From Pseudobdellovibrionaceae bacterium (GTDB lineage: Bacteria; Bdellovibrionota; Bdellovibrionia; Bdellovibrionales; JAMPXM01), in the NCBI GenBank assembly GCA_913774795.1, contig CAJYIL010000612.1, forward strand, positions 1-5,642: a stretch of 5,642 nt of DNA, written 5' to 3'. Shown one piece after another: positions 1-5,100 of the stretch (position 1 is the first letter of the stretch; every line of letters begins with the position of its first letter). The notes under the pieces were generated by a model that worked only from the letters and a program-made list of their open reading frames with translations, searched no databases and had not been told where the DNA came from. A program made the position numbers and the translations under genes.

Positions 1-2
1 TT

Positions 3-27
3 CCGAAATGCCATCCAGGCATTTCGG
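3..27. repeat. Perfect 10-bp inverted repeat at the window edge
   Basis: CCGAAATGCC (3-12) pairs perfectly with GGCATTTCGG (18-27) around a 5-base loop. No T-run follows on the plus strand, and only two bases are visible on the other side. It could be a terminator of a gene outside the window or another hairpin, and its role cannot be decided here. Confidence 0.5.
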
Positions 28-61
28 GCAAAGAACGGAAGATAGATTTAAAAATCTCAGG

Positions 62-89
62 GAAAAGACCCACCTCCGGCTAGCGGAGG
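62..89 (-). terminator. Possible weak intrinsic terminator of the MazG-like gene
   Basis: A 6-bp GC-rich stem (CCTCCG 73-78 with CGGAGG 84-89, 5-base loop) lies 11 bases beyond the stop codon of the leftward MazG-like gene. On the minus strand a short run of four T (complement of 63-66) follows, but it starts six bases after the stem, so the signal is weaker than the other terminators in this window. The position fits and the T-run is poor. Confidence 0.35.
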
Positions 90-100
90 CAATCCGCGTT

Positions 101-454
101 TCAACTCTCGTTGTACTTCTTGTTGCTGCCGCGGGCGCGCTCGACCGGGTACTTCGCTTCGTTCTTGACCATCTTCGCTTTTAAGCTCGCCGCTAGATCA
201 AAGCCCTCGCGCTCAGCGAACCGAAGAATCCAGTAGAAAACATCGGCGAGTTCGTCGCTCACCTTCTCGCGCGAGCTAGGGTCGGCAAGAAGCGAGCGAA
301 TCTGGTCATCAGACTTGAATCGAAAGAGATCGAGAAGCTCAGAGGCTTCGATCGTCATGGCGATCGCGATTTCTTTTGGCGAGTGAAATTGATCCCAGTC
401 ACGATCGTCACAAAACTTTTTGATGAGACCTGATAAATCGGCGATGTCGCTCAT
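101..454 (-). CDS. MazG-like nucleotide pyrophosphohydrolase (dCTPase/DCTPP1-like)
   Basis: The 117-residue product belongs to the all-alpha NTP pyrophosphatase group and most resembles the short DCTPP1/RS21-C6-like bacterial proteins. These hydrolyse (d)NTPs, often dCTP or modified dCTP, to the monophosphate and pyrophosphate in the cytoplasm, which cleans the nucleotide pool. The Mg-binding pattern is visible as E36-x-x-E39 in the first helix and E68-x-x-D71 (DELAD) in the second. The opening DRDWDQFHSPKE and the C-terminal YPVERARGSNKKY stretch are typical of this family, and the length is normal. I chose the ATG at 454 because relatives start with MSD. An in-frame ATG at 463 is possible, and neither has a good Shine-Dalgarno sequence. 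The gene diverges from the class V PLP enzyme across about 64 bases in which I see no convincing promoter. The substrate is inferred from family only. Confidence 0.88.
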   Translation of the reverse strand: MSDIADLSGLIKKFCDDRDWDQFHSPKEIAIAMTIEASELLDLFRFKSDDQIRSLLADPSSREKVSDELADVFYWILRFAEREGFDLAASLKAKMVKNEAKYPVERARGSNKKYNES

Positions 455-518
455 GCGATGCATCTTGCACGAGGAAAGTCGTCGAGTTCAAGCGCGTTCA
501 GGCGTAATCTCGAAAGCG

Positions 519-1643
519 ATGATTCAAGCTTTCAAAGACGCGTATAAACGCCAAGATGGACTCATTCACCTCAACAATGCCGGCGTCGCACCGTGGCCCA
601 CACAGACCGAACAAACTGTTCACCAAGTCGCAGCGAACTTGGCGAGAGGGGGCGCGCATGCGGTCGGAGCAATGGTCGAAAAGAGCGAAGAAGCTCGATC
701 ACTCCTCGGTGCATTTCTAGGAGCCCAGCCGAATCAGATCGCCTTTTTCCAGACGTGTGCGGTCGCAATCTCGCAAGTTGCCTTCGGGCTTCAGCTCCCG
801 AGAGGTTCTGAGATCGTCGTCTTTGATCAGGAGTATCCGTCGAATTTTTATCCTTGGCGTCTTGCGGCCGAGCGAGCACAAGGCGAATTGAAAATCGCAA
901 AGTCGACCGCCCAACTCGCGACACCGATCGAAGCCATCGAAGCTGTGGTCACCGAAAAAACCAAAGTCATCGCGGTGTCATGGGTGCAGTACCGCAACGG
1001 CGCGATCCTTGATCTCGAGAAACTCGCCGCTTTTGCAAAAGCTCGCGGAATTCTCACGTGCGTCGACATCATCCAGGGCGCAGGGCTTCTTCCGTTCGAC
1101 TTTAATTCCTCGGGCCTTGATTTCGCGTGCGGCGGCGCTCACAAGTGGCTCACCTCACCGCTCTCGTTGGGCTACCTCATGATGAAGCCCGAACACGTCG
1201 ATCGATTAGAGCCACTGGCAGCGGGCGCCATGAGCTTCGGCGGATTCGATGCGCTCTCTGACCTCAAGACTCCGCGTTCGAGCGGAGTTGCGCGATATGA
1301 GCCAGGCGGTCGCTCAATTCTCGAGCTTGTCGGCCTTGGCGAGACCTTGAAGCTCATGAGCACGACAGGCGTGCAAATGATCTCGAGCGAAATCGAACGC
1401 CTCGCCAACAATCTCGCGCGCGGTCTTAAAACCAGAGGCTTTCAGATTCATTCTCCGCACGGAGAAAAAATTCGCGGCTCGATCGTGAACGCCTCTCATT
1501 CGACGCTCTCGATGGAGGAGATTACAAAACGTCTCAACGACGCCAAAATCTCGTACGCCGTCAGACCTCCGGGCCTTCGTCTCTCCGCCCATGCTTTTAA
1601 TACCGACGCAGACATCGCGCGAACGATCGAGGCCCTCTCGTGA
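519..1643 (+). CDS. Class V aminotransferase-fold PLP-dependent enzyme, not a canonical cysteine desulfurase
   Basis: The 374-residue product is a fold type I PLP enzyme of the class V (SufS/IscS/CefD-like) group. The expected landmarks occur in order: the N-terminal HLNNAG substrate loop (17-22), a phosphate-side segment near residues 75-85, D183-x-x-Q186 contacting the pyridine ring, and the Schiff-base lysine K209 in GGAHKW. Two points argue against cysteine desulfurase. The usual HH-N-x-x-PW motif is EYPSNFYPW (105-113), as in isopenicillin-epimerase-like enzymes. The C-terminal segment runs AVRPPGLRLSAHAFNT (347-362) with no catalytic-Cys loop. The reaction and substrate are therefore unknown. 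The ATG at 519 puts the NNAG motif at the usual distance from the N-terminus. Its ribosome site is weak (GAAAG), and upstream in-frame ATGs from 420 onward overlap the divergent MazG-like gene. The stop overlaps the GTG of cysQ by four bases, so the two are probably cotranslated. Confidence 0.87.
   Translation: MIQAFKDAYKRQDGLIHLNNAGVAPWPTQTEQTVHQVAANLARGGAHAVGAMVEKSEEARSLLGAFLGAQPNQIAFFQTCAVAISQVAFGLQLPRGSEIVVFDQEYPSNFYPWRLAAERAQGELKIAKSTAQLATPIEAIEAVVTEKTKVIAVSWVQYRNGAILDLEKLAAFAKARGILTCVDIIQGAGLLPFDFNSSGLDFACGGAHKWLTSPLSLGYLMMKPEHVDRLEPLAAGAMSFGGFDALSDLKTPRSSGVARYEPGGRSILELVGLGETLKLMSTTGVQMISSEIERLANNLARGLKTRGFQIHSPHGEKIRGSIVNASHSTLSMEEITKRLNDAKISYAVRPPGLRLSAHAFNTDADIARTIEALS
1629..1632 (+). 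promoter_or_regulatory. Ribosome binding site for the GTG start of cysQ
   Basis: GAGG lies inside the last codons of the preceding gene, 7 bases before the GTG at 1640. It supports GTG as the true start and implies translational coupling through the GTGA overlap (1640-1643). Confidence 0.6.
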
Positions 1644-2404
1644 TCGAAGACGTTAAGCAACTGGCCGAGCGGGCCGGGCGTGAGATCAAACGAATTTACG
1701 ACGGCACCGACTGGTCGGTGACGATCAAAAAAGATGACTCACCACTCACGCAAGCCGATCTCGCGTCGAACGAAATCATCGTTGAAGGCCTCGCTAAAAT
1801 TTCGAACGATCTCATCGTGAGCGAAGAGGGTTTGCTACCGACGTCGACGCCCAGCCGATTTTGGTTGGTTGACCCTCTCGATGGAACACGGGATTTCGTT
1901 GCGCACGCCGATACGTTTTGCGTTTGCATCGCGCTGATCGAAAATGAAAAGCCGATTCTCGGCGTGATTTACTCACCCGTGACCGATGAACTTTGGTGGG
2001 CCGAGAAGGACCGCGGCGCTTTCAATCGCGCTGGCGCGATTCACAACACACGCACAAACACGCACGATCTCATCGCCGCAGGCTCGCGCTCAATTCCGTC
2101 AGACCGCATGCAGCGGCTTTACCAAGTGTTTAAAATCGCGAGCGTTGATCGCTTCGGGTCGGCGCTCAAATTCTGCCGACTCGCGGAGGGTCAGTATGAC
2201 GTCTACCCGCGCTTCGGCCCCATGATGGAGTGGGATACCGCCGCTGGGCAAATCATCGCCGAAGAGGCCGGCTGTAAGGTCATCGACATCCAAACCGAGC
2301 AGCCTCTCAAATACGGAAAACCCGGCCTGGAAAACCGCGGCTTTCTCGCGTCACGCGCCAATCTGCATCTCGAGAGCCGCCTCAACGAGGTTATTCGCAA
2401 ATGA
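1640..2404 (+). CDS. cysQ: 3'(2'),5'-bisphosphate nucleotidase, CysQ type (inositol monophosphatase family)
   Basis: The 254-residue product carries the full signature of the Mg-dependent, Li-sensitive inositol monophosphatase superfamily. DDSPLTQAD (32-40) and SEEG (61-64) are followed by the metal-binding block WLVDPLDGTRDF (75-86, with D78 and D81), and MEWDTAAGQ (196-204) supplies the last metal aspartate D199. The WDTAAG variant and the length, close to E. coli CysQ at about 246 residues, favour CysQ over SuhB-type inositol phosphatases. CysQ converts 3'-phosphoadenosine 5'-phosphate to AMP and phosphate, removing the by-product of PAPS-dependent sulfation and sulfate reduction; it is cytoplasmic or loosely membrane-associated. 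The GTG start overlaps the stop of the class V PLP gene and has GAGG 7 bases upstream. No sulfate-assimilation genes are visible nearby, so the pathway link is inferred from the family. Confidence 0.88.
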   Translation: MIEDVKQLAERAGREIKRIYDGTDWSVTIKKDDSPLTQADLASNEIIVEGLAKISNDLIVSEEGLLPTSTPSRFWLVDPLDGTRDFVAHADTFCVCIALIENEKPILGVIYSPVTDELWWAEKDRGAFNRAGAIHNTRTNTHDLIAAGSRSIPSDRMQRLYQVFKIASVDRFGSALKFCRLAEGQYDVYPRFGPMMEWDTAAGQIIAEEAGCKVIDIQTEQPLKYGKPGLENRGFLASRANLHLESRLNEVIRK

Positions 2405-2535
2405 TTTCAATATCTTACGATCACACTCACGGCTCTCGACACGAGAGAAGCACGGAGGGAAATTTCGTCCTTCCCAGGGGAGATGTGTCGTGTTACTAAC
2501 TTTGGTTCTTCAAACTGAAAAGGGACGGCTGGATC
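2405..2535 (+). other. Structured leader upstream of rpmG
   Basis: This 131-base spacer between cysQ and rpmG has several complementary segments. CTCTCG (2433-2438) pairs with CGAGAG (2442-2447) around a 3-base loop. GGGAA (2457-2461) pairs with TTCCC (2471-2475). CGACAC (2437-2442) can instead pair with GTGTCG (2485-2490), which would exclude the first hairpin and enclose the second. No strong sigma-70 promoter is obvious, so rpmG may be read from upstream. AGGGA at 2521-2525, 10 bases from the ATG, is the likeliest ribosome site; GGA at 2531-2533 is too close. A 32-codon ORF (2401-2499) overlapping the cysQ stop is probably chance. Confidence 0.35.
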
Positions 2536-2715
2536 ATGGCTAAAAAGGGCAAAGTAAAAATCATCACTCTCGAATGCACAGAAGCTCGCAAAGAAGGCGC
2601 GTCTCCTTCACGTTACACGACAGCGAAGAACACTCAGACGCACCCAGAGCGTCTCGAGAAGAAGAAGTACAACCCGAATCTTCGTCGTCACACAGTTCAC
2701 CGCGAGCTGAAGTAA
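2536..2715 (+). CDS. rpmG: Ribosomal protein L33 (bL33)
   Basis: This short 59-residue gene encodes the large-subunit protein bL33, which sits near the tRNA exit site of the 50S subunit. The sequence begins MAKKGKVKIITLECTE and continues with RYTTAKNTQTHPERLEKKKYNPNL and RRHTVHRELK; the TxKN, PERLE-KKYNP and HTVHRE elements are diagnostic. Zinc-binding forms of L33 carry CxxC pairs. Here the first pair is reduced to C14 (CTEA) and the second site is NPNL, so the zinc ribbon is lost. An insertion of about four residues (GASP, 21-24) before RYTT recalls Bacteroidetes-type L33. The start is the only ATG giving the full protein. The gene sits alone rather than beside rpmB or secE, downstream of cysQ and directly before two terminators. 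Base composition resembles its neighbours. Confidence 0.95.
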   Translation: MAKKGKVKIITLECTEARKEGASPSRYTTAKNTQTHPERLEKKKYNPNLRRHTVHRELK

Positions 2716-2738
2716 TCGCCTCTCGACCGAGCGAAACG

Positions 2739-2771
2739 AAAAAAGCCAGGCCTCACCGCCTGGCTTTTTTT
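2739..2771 (+). terminator. Intrinsic terminator 1 after rpmG, bidirectional
   Basis: A 7-bp stem GCCAGGC (2745-2751) pairs with GCCTGGC (2758-2764) around a 6-base loop and is followed by seven T (2765-2771). Six A (2739-2744) on the other side give a T-run for the opposite strand, so it should also stop the leftward Fis-type gene. It lies 23 bases after the rpmG stop. Confidence 0.93.
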
Positions 2772-2812
2772 ATGACCTCAATCCAAAACCCCAAAATTCA
2801 GCCGCACAAAAC

Positions 2813-2843
2813 AAAAAAGCCAGGTCTTCACCTGGCTTTTTTT
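2813..2843 (-). terminator. Intrinsic terminator 2, near-copy of terminator 1, bidirectional
   Basis: A 7-bp stem GCCAGGT (2819-2825) pairs with ACCTGGC (2830-2836) around a CTTC tetraloop, flanked by six A (2813-2818) and seven T (2837-2843). It repeats the arms of terminator 1 almost exactly and can act on both strands. It is the first true terminator met by transcripts of the leftward Fis-type gene and a back-up for rpmG. Confidence 0.9.
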
Positions 2844-2856
2844 GCGATCTCTAAAT

Positions 2857-2899
2857 CGAAGCGGAACTCCGGACTGGCCGGCCTACGGAGCCGCTTTCG
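2857..2899. repeat. Long imperfect hairpin at the 3' end of the Fis-type gene
   Basis: CGAAGCGG (2857-2864) and CTCCG (2867-2871) pair with CGGAG (2886-2890) and CCGCTT-CG (2891-2899). This gives about 13 base pairs with a 2-base bulge on one side and a 1-base bulge on the other. The loop contains the self-complementary GGCCGGCC (2876-2883). No T-run follows on either strand, so this is not a standard terminator. It may protect the 3' end of the leftward mRNA or be a small palindromic element. Confidence 0.5.
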
Positions 2900-2908
2900 G
2901 AAAGAGAC

Positions 2909-3181
2909 TTACTGCATCGATACTGAAGCTGATGGGAGCGAAGCATCCATCATCGGCATTTGCGCTGCATCTGCGATGCCGCCTTTGCCTTTTTTACGAC
3001 GGTAGAGCGTACGACGGTTGATCCCGAGGATGCGCGCGGCCGCAGTTTTTTTACCTTTAGTGAAATTCAGAACGTACTCGATATAACGCTGATTCCACTC
3101 AGCCAGCGTTGGAAGTTGCGAGCCCGAAGACGGCTTCGGAAATGAAATCGGCAATCCTGCGACATTGAGCTCTTCATTCAT
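2909..3181 (-). CDS. Small stand-alone Fis-type (HTH_8) helix-turn-helix protein
   Basis: The 90-residue product contains one recognisable domain, residues about 26-64, with the pattern of the C-terminal Fis/NtrC-type DNA-binding domain: LAEWNQRYIEYVLN, then GKKTAAARILGINRRTLYRR. The AAARILGI-RRTLYR part is the helix-turn-helix. The AAA+ and receiver domains of NtrC-type activators are absent, and nothing indicates a broken larger gene. The N-terminal 25 residues and the tail after 67 (Ala-, Met- and Ser-rich) look unstructured. It probably binds DNA as a small regulator or nucleoid-associated protein; its targets are unknown. I chose the ATG at 3181 because TAAGGA (3187-3192) ends 5 bases upstream. 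An ATG at 3187 would add two residues and could use GGGGGA. The gene converges on rpmG and shares its terminators. Confidence 0.82.
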   Translation of the reverse strand: MNEELNVAGLPISFPKPSSGSQLPTLAEWNQRYIEYVLNFTKGKKTAAARILGINRRTLYRRKKGKGGIADAAQMPMMDASLPSASVSMQ

Positions 3182-3208
3182 AATCATCCTTAAAATCCCC
3201 CATGACCT

Positions 3209-3214
3209 ATTATC
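3209..3214 (-). promoter_or_regulatory. Candidate -10 box for the Fis-type gene
   Basis: The minus strand reads GATAAT (5 of 6 to TATAAT) about 28 bases before the start codon, which would leave a short leader carrying the ribosome site. No acceptable -35 hexamer lies 16-18 bases upstream, so the call is tentative. A short inverted repeat, CGCTT (3214-3218) with AAGCG (3224-3228), abuts it. Confidence 0.28.
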
Positions 3215-3324
3215 GCTTGCGAAAAGCGGCGTTCGTTTCGAGACAAAACATAGCGTGGGTTCGTGCCTCAGGCGTAATGTTGTTTCCTACAAAACCATTC
3301 AGCTAAGCGCTTGTGGCGATATTT

Positions 3325-3361
3325 AAAAAACAAATGGCTGTGAGGTGTTCTCACAGCCATT
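3325..3361 (-). terminator. Strong intrinsic terminator of the LysR-family gene
   Basis: A perfect 12-bp stem (3333-3344 with 3350-3361) closes a 5-base loop. On the minus strand it is followed, after two bases, by six T (complement of 3325-3330). It lies 26 bases past the stop codon of the LysR gene. It separates that gene from the Fis-type gene, which therefore needs its own promoter. The spacer 3188-3324 otherwise shows nothing I can name. Confidence 0.93.
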
Positions 3362-3386
3362 AACAGCGCGTTAAACCTAAATAAGT

Positions 3387-4379
3387 TTAGTGAGGCAGCT
3401 CGATCAACGGCTCGTCGTCCGACGCGGTAGGACCTCCGCCGCCGACCGGCAACTGTGCGGGCCCCGCAGGTCTCGGGCGAATGCCGCGATTATCTTTTTC
3501 GAGAAGCTCGGCGAGCTTACGGATCGCAATCATTCGCGACGAAGTCTGACGCCAGAAAGCATAGAACGAAAGAATCATCGGGCCGTGCAATGCAAAAGTC
3601 TTTACGCCGGCCGGGAGCGCGCTGGTGCCGCCGAAACCTTTGGCGACGGCCGTGATGGCCTTCCCTTGTTCGACGAGTCTCATCGCGAGCTCCCAGTGGT
3701 CGGTCTCGATCGTCTCTTCGACAAAAATGTCTGACGATTGCAAATGATCGCTCACCAGTTTGTTGAGCTGATCATCGAAACGATTTCGCGCGAGCGGAAG
3801 AGCGGCGAACAACTCCGGTCGATTTTTGTATTGCTCGATTTTGTCGGCGGCCGCGCAGAAGACGATTTCTGTCGAGCCAACTTTACCGAACTCGATTCGC
3901 GGGGAAGTGGGTTGAACGAGCGAGATCGCCCAATCGAGATCGCCGTTGTAAACTTTGTCGAGAAGTCGATCGGGATTCGATTCGCGGAACGTGTTGACCG
4001 TTCCGAAATCCGAGTACGCATCGAAATAACGCATTAGAAAGTCCATCGCGGCGCCGTTGGAGAATGTCTCCTGAACACCGATGCGAACCGGATATCCGCC
4101 GATTTCGGTGGGCGAGACGACGTCGAGGAAGCGGAGACCGCTCTCGAACATCTGCTGCGCGTGTTTGTACAACGTCTCACCTTCCGTGGTGAGCTCGATG
4201 CGACGTGGTCGACGATGGAACAACGGTGTCTCGAGCAACGTCTCGAGTCGCTTGATTTGCTCGCTGACAGTCGGAATCGAAACGCCGGTGACCTCCGCCG
4301 CTTCCTTCATCGACATCTTGCGCGCCACTTCGTAGAAGTAATAAACCTGGTTCCAGTTGATGTCTTTTAGCTTCTTCAT
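3387..4379 (-). CDS. LysR-family transcriptional regulator, NhaR-like
   Basis: The 330-residue product has the LysR layout: an N-terminal winged helix-turn-helix (residues about 8-66, recognition region MKEAAEVTGVSIPTVSEQIKRLE), a linker helix, and a substrate-binding-like effector domain from about 97. The opening INWNQVYYFYEVAR and the following LFHRRPRRIELTTEGETLYKHAQQMF resemble NhaR, the activator of sodium/proton antiporter genes. No antiporter gene is present here, so the role is unproven. The start is the ATG at 4379, because GGAGG (4387-4391) lies exactly 7 bases upstream; the ATG at 4400 is upstream of that site. The last 36 residues (295-330) form a Pro/Gly-rich tail with a GGGG run and an acidic end, unusual for the family. 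The gene is followed by its own strong terminator. Confidence 0.9.
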   Translation of the reverse strand: MKKLKDINWNQVYYFYEVARKMSMKEAAEVTGVSIPTVSEQIKRLETLLETPLFHRRPRRIELTTEGETLYKHAQQMFESGLRFLDVVSPTEIGGYPVRIGVQETFSNGAAMDFLMRYFDAYSDFGTVNTFRESNPDRLLDKVYNGDLDWAISLVQPTSPRIEFGKVGSTEIVFCAAADKIEQYKNRPELFAALPLARNRFDDQLNKLVSDHLQSSDIFVEETIETDHWELAMRLVEQGKAITAVAKGFGGTSALPAGVKTFALHGPMILSFYAFWRQTSSRMIAIRKLAELLEKDNRGIRPRPAGPAQLPVGGGGPTASDDEPLIELPH

Positions 4380-4386
4380 CCTTGAG

Positions 4387-4391
4387 CCTCC
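4387..4391 (-). promoter_or_regulatory. Ribosome binding site that fixes the LysR start
   Basis: The minus strand reads GGAGG, 7 bases before the ATG at 4379. The site lies inside the seven extra codons that an upstream start at 4400 would add, so the shorter protein is favoured. Confidence 0.75.
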
Positions 4392-4410
4392 GGTCCCCAT
4401 TCGTAGGTTA

Positions 4411-4452
4411 CGGAGTTAGGCAGGCCCGAATCTTGGCGACACCGTGTTAGGC
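4411..4452. repeat. Direct repeats upstream of the LysR gene, possible operator
   Basis: CGGAGTTAGGC (4411-4421) and CCGTGTTAGGC (4442-4452) match at 9 of 11 positions and start 31 bases apart, about three helical turns. A weaker third copy, CGGTTCTAGGC, is at 4490-4500. LysR proteins often bind repeated half-sites upstream of their own gene, so these are candidate autoregulatory sites. The match could be chance. Confidence 0.25.
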
Positions 4453-4469
4453 CTGTGAAGAATGGAACA

Positions 4470-4492
4470 CCAGGGCGCCGAAAGCGCCCCGG
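4470..4492 (-). terminator. GC-rich hairpin between the HPF-like gene and the LysR gene
   Basis: GGGCGC (4473-4478) pairs with GCGCCC (4484-4489) around CGAAA. Past one mismatch the stem extends with CC (4470-4471) and GG (4491-4492). It lies about 20 bases after the stop of the upstream gene. The minus-strand sequence that follows has no proper T-run, so termination may be partial and the LysR gene could receive read-through. Confidence 0.35.
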
Positions 4493-4511
4493 TTCTAGGC
4501 TTTTGGCGCGT

Positions 4512-4928
4512 TTAAATATTTTCGTCCGCGAGCTGGCGCCGCGATTTCCAGTCATCGATCTGACTTCGCACGTCTCGTATCGTGTGCTCAACCACATCCA
4601 TCAACCGGCGGCCGCTAATGAACGACTTAAATTTTTGATTCGCCGAACGGATGTGCAAGAACGCCTTGAAACCGTCTTTCGTTTTGCGAACGAGAAGATT
4701 GGCGGTGGAATCCGAAGGCGCTTTGTCGAGCACACGCTCGAGGTGATAATTGATTTCGGTCATCCCGTTCATATTCGTGAGCGCGTTCTCGTGCTCTTTT
4801 CCGAACGGAAATTGCGTGAGCTCTTGATCGCCATCGCCCCGCCATTGAGGATGCATCCCCGCTTCGCGATCGGCATTATCGGCGTGAATCAAAATTCGTA
4901 ATGGATCAATGCTTTGTGGCTTCTCCAT
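4512..4928 (-). CDS. Hypothetical protein, possibly HPF/RaiA-like in its C-terminal half
   Basis: I do not recognise this 138-residue protein with certainty. It has no signal peptide or membrane segment. Residues 1-50 are polar and charged with no known motif. Residues about 57-130 read as helix (TEINYHLERVLDK), strand (TANLLVRKTK), strand (FKAFLHIRSANQKFKSFISG) and a long charged helix (RRLMDVVEHTIRDVRSQIDDWKSRR). That order and spacing resemble the second half of ribosome hibernation factors HPF/RaiA, where a final helix of the DMYAAID...L..QL type follows two strands. This is a fold-level guess. I chose the ATG at 4928 because AAGGGG (4934-4939) lies 5 bases upstream and a TATAAT box is placed just before it; ATGs at 4946, 4961 and 5018 have no ribosome site. 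The opposite strand holds a 148-codon ORF that I regard as a shadow. Confidence 0.7.
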   Translation of the reverse strand: MEKPQSIDPLRILIHADNADREAGMHPQWRGDGDQELTQFPFGKEHENALTNMNGMTEINYHLERVLDKAPSDSTANLLVRKTKDGFKAFLHIRSANQKFKSFISGRRLMDVVEHTIRDVRSQIDDWKSRRQLADENI

Positions 4929-4933
4929 AAGGC

Positions 4934-4939
4934 CCCCTT
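4934..4939 (-). promoter_or_regulatory. Ribosome binding site of the HPF-like gene
   Basis: The minus strand reads AAGGGG, 5 bases before the ATG at 4928. It picks this start over three longer in-frame alternatives. Confidence 0.5.
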
Positions 4940-4959
4940 CTGCCATGTGCCAGAATGCC

Positions 4960-4990
4960 ATTATAGAAAGGCCGCCCGGAGCCGTGCCAG
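4960..4990 (-). promoter_or_regulatory. Sigma-70-type promoter for the HPF-like gene
   Basis: A perfect TATAAT (complement of 4960-4965) lies on the minus strand. Upstream, CTGGCA (complement of 4985-4990, 4 of 6 to TTGACA) sits at a 19-base spacing, slightly longer than ideal. Transcription would start near 4953, giving a leader of about 25 bases that contains the ribosome site. This supports the start at 4928 and suggests the gene is transcribed separately from the methyltransferase. Confidence 0.5.
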
Positions 4991-5100
4991 CCCCCTTCGG
5001 GAGAAACTGATTCAACACGGCCTTCGCAGCTCAGATGTCACGGAAGATGTCGAGAGGCCTTCATATTCACTCCCCGATTCGACTTCTTCTTCAAAAGAGT

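Noticed and set aside
360..369. GCGATCGC palindrome (HIP1-like word) and general richness in GATCG/TCGA
   Set aside because: Only one full octamer was noticed, and it falls in coding sequence. The TCGA richness fits the codon use of the window.
571..924. 117-codon leftward ORF inside the class V enzyme gene
   Set aside because: It is antisense to a gene with well-conserved motifs, and its product is Arg/Leu/Ser-rich, typical of a shadow frame.
2401..2499. 32-codon ORF starting in an ATGA overlap with the cysQ stop
   Set aside because: The overlap is suggestive of coupling, but no ribosome site or recognisable protein is seen and the ORF covers the paired segments of the rpmG leader. It is most likely chance.
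2574..3005. 143-codon rightward ORF covering part of rpmG and both terminators
   Set aside because: It is out of frame with rpmG, runs through two clear terminators and into the antisense of the Fis-type gene, and its product is low-complexity Arg/Ser/Lys-rich sequence.
4455..4901. 148-codon rightward ORF opposite the HPF-like gene
   Set aside because: It is antisense, Arg/Leu-rich and without a ribosome site. The leftward frame has a promoter, a ribosome site and a plausible fold order.
4951..4990. Possible sigma-54 site around TGGCAC on the minus strand
   Set aside because: TGGCAC occurs, but no TTGC element follows at the required spacing, while a perfect TATAAT lies just downstream.
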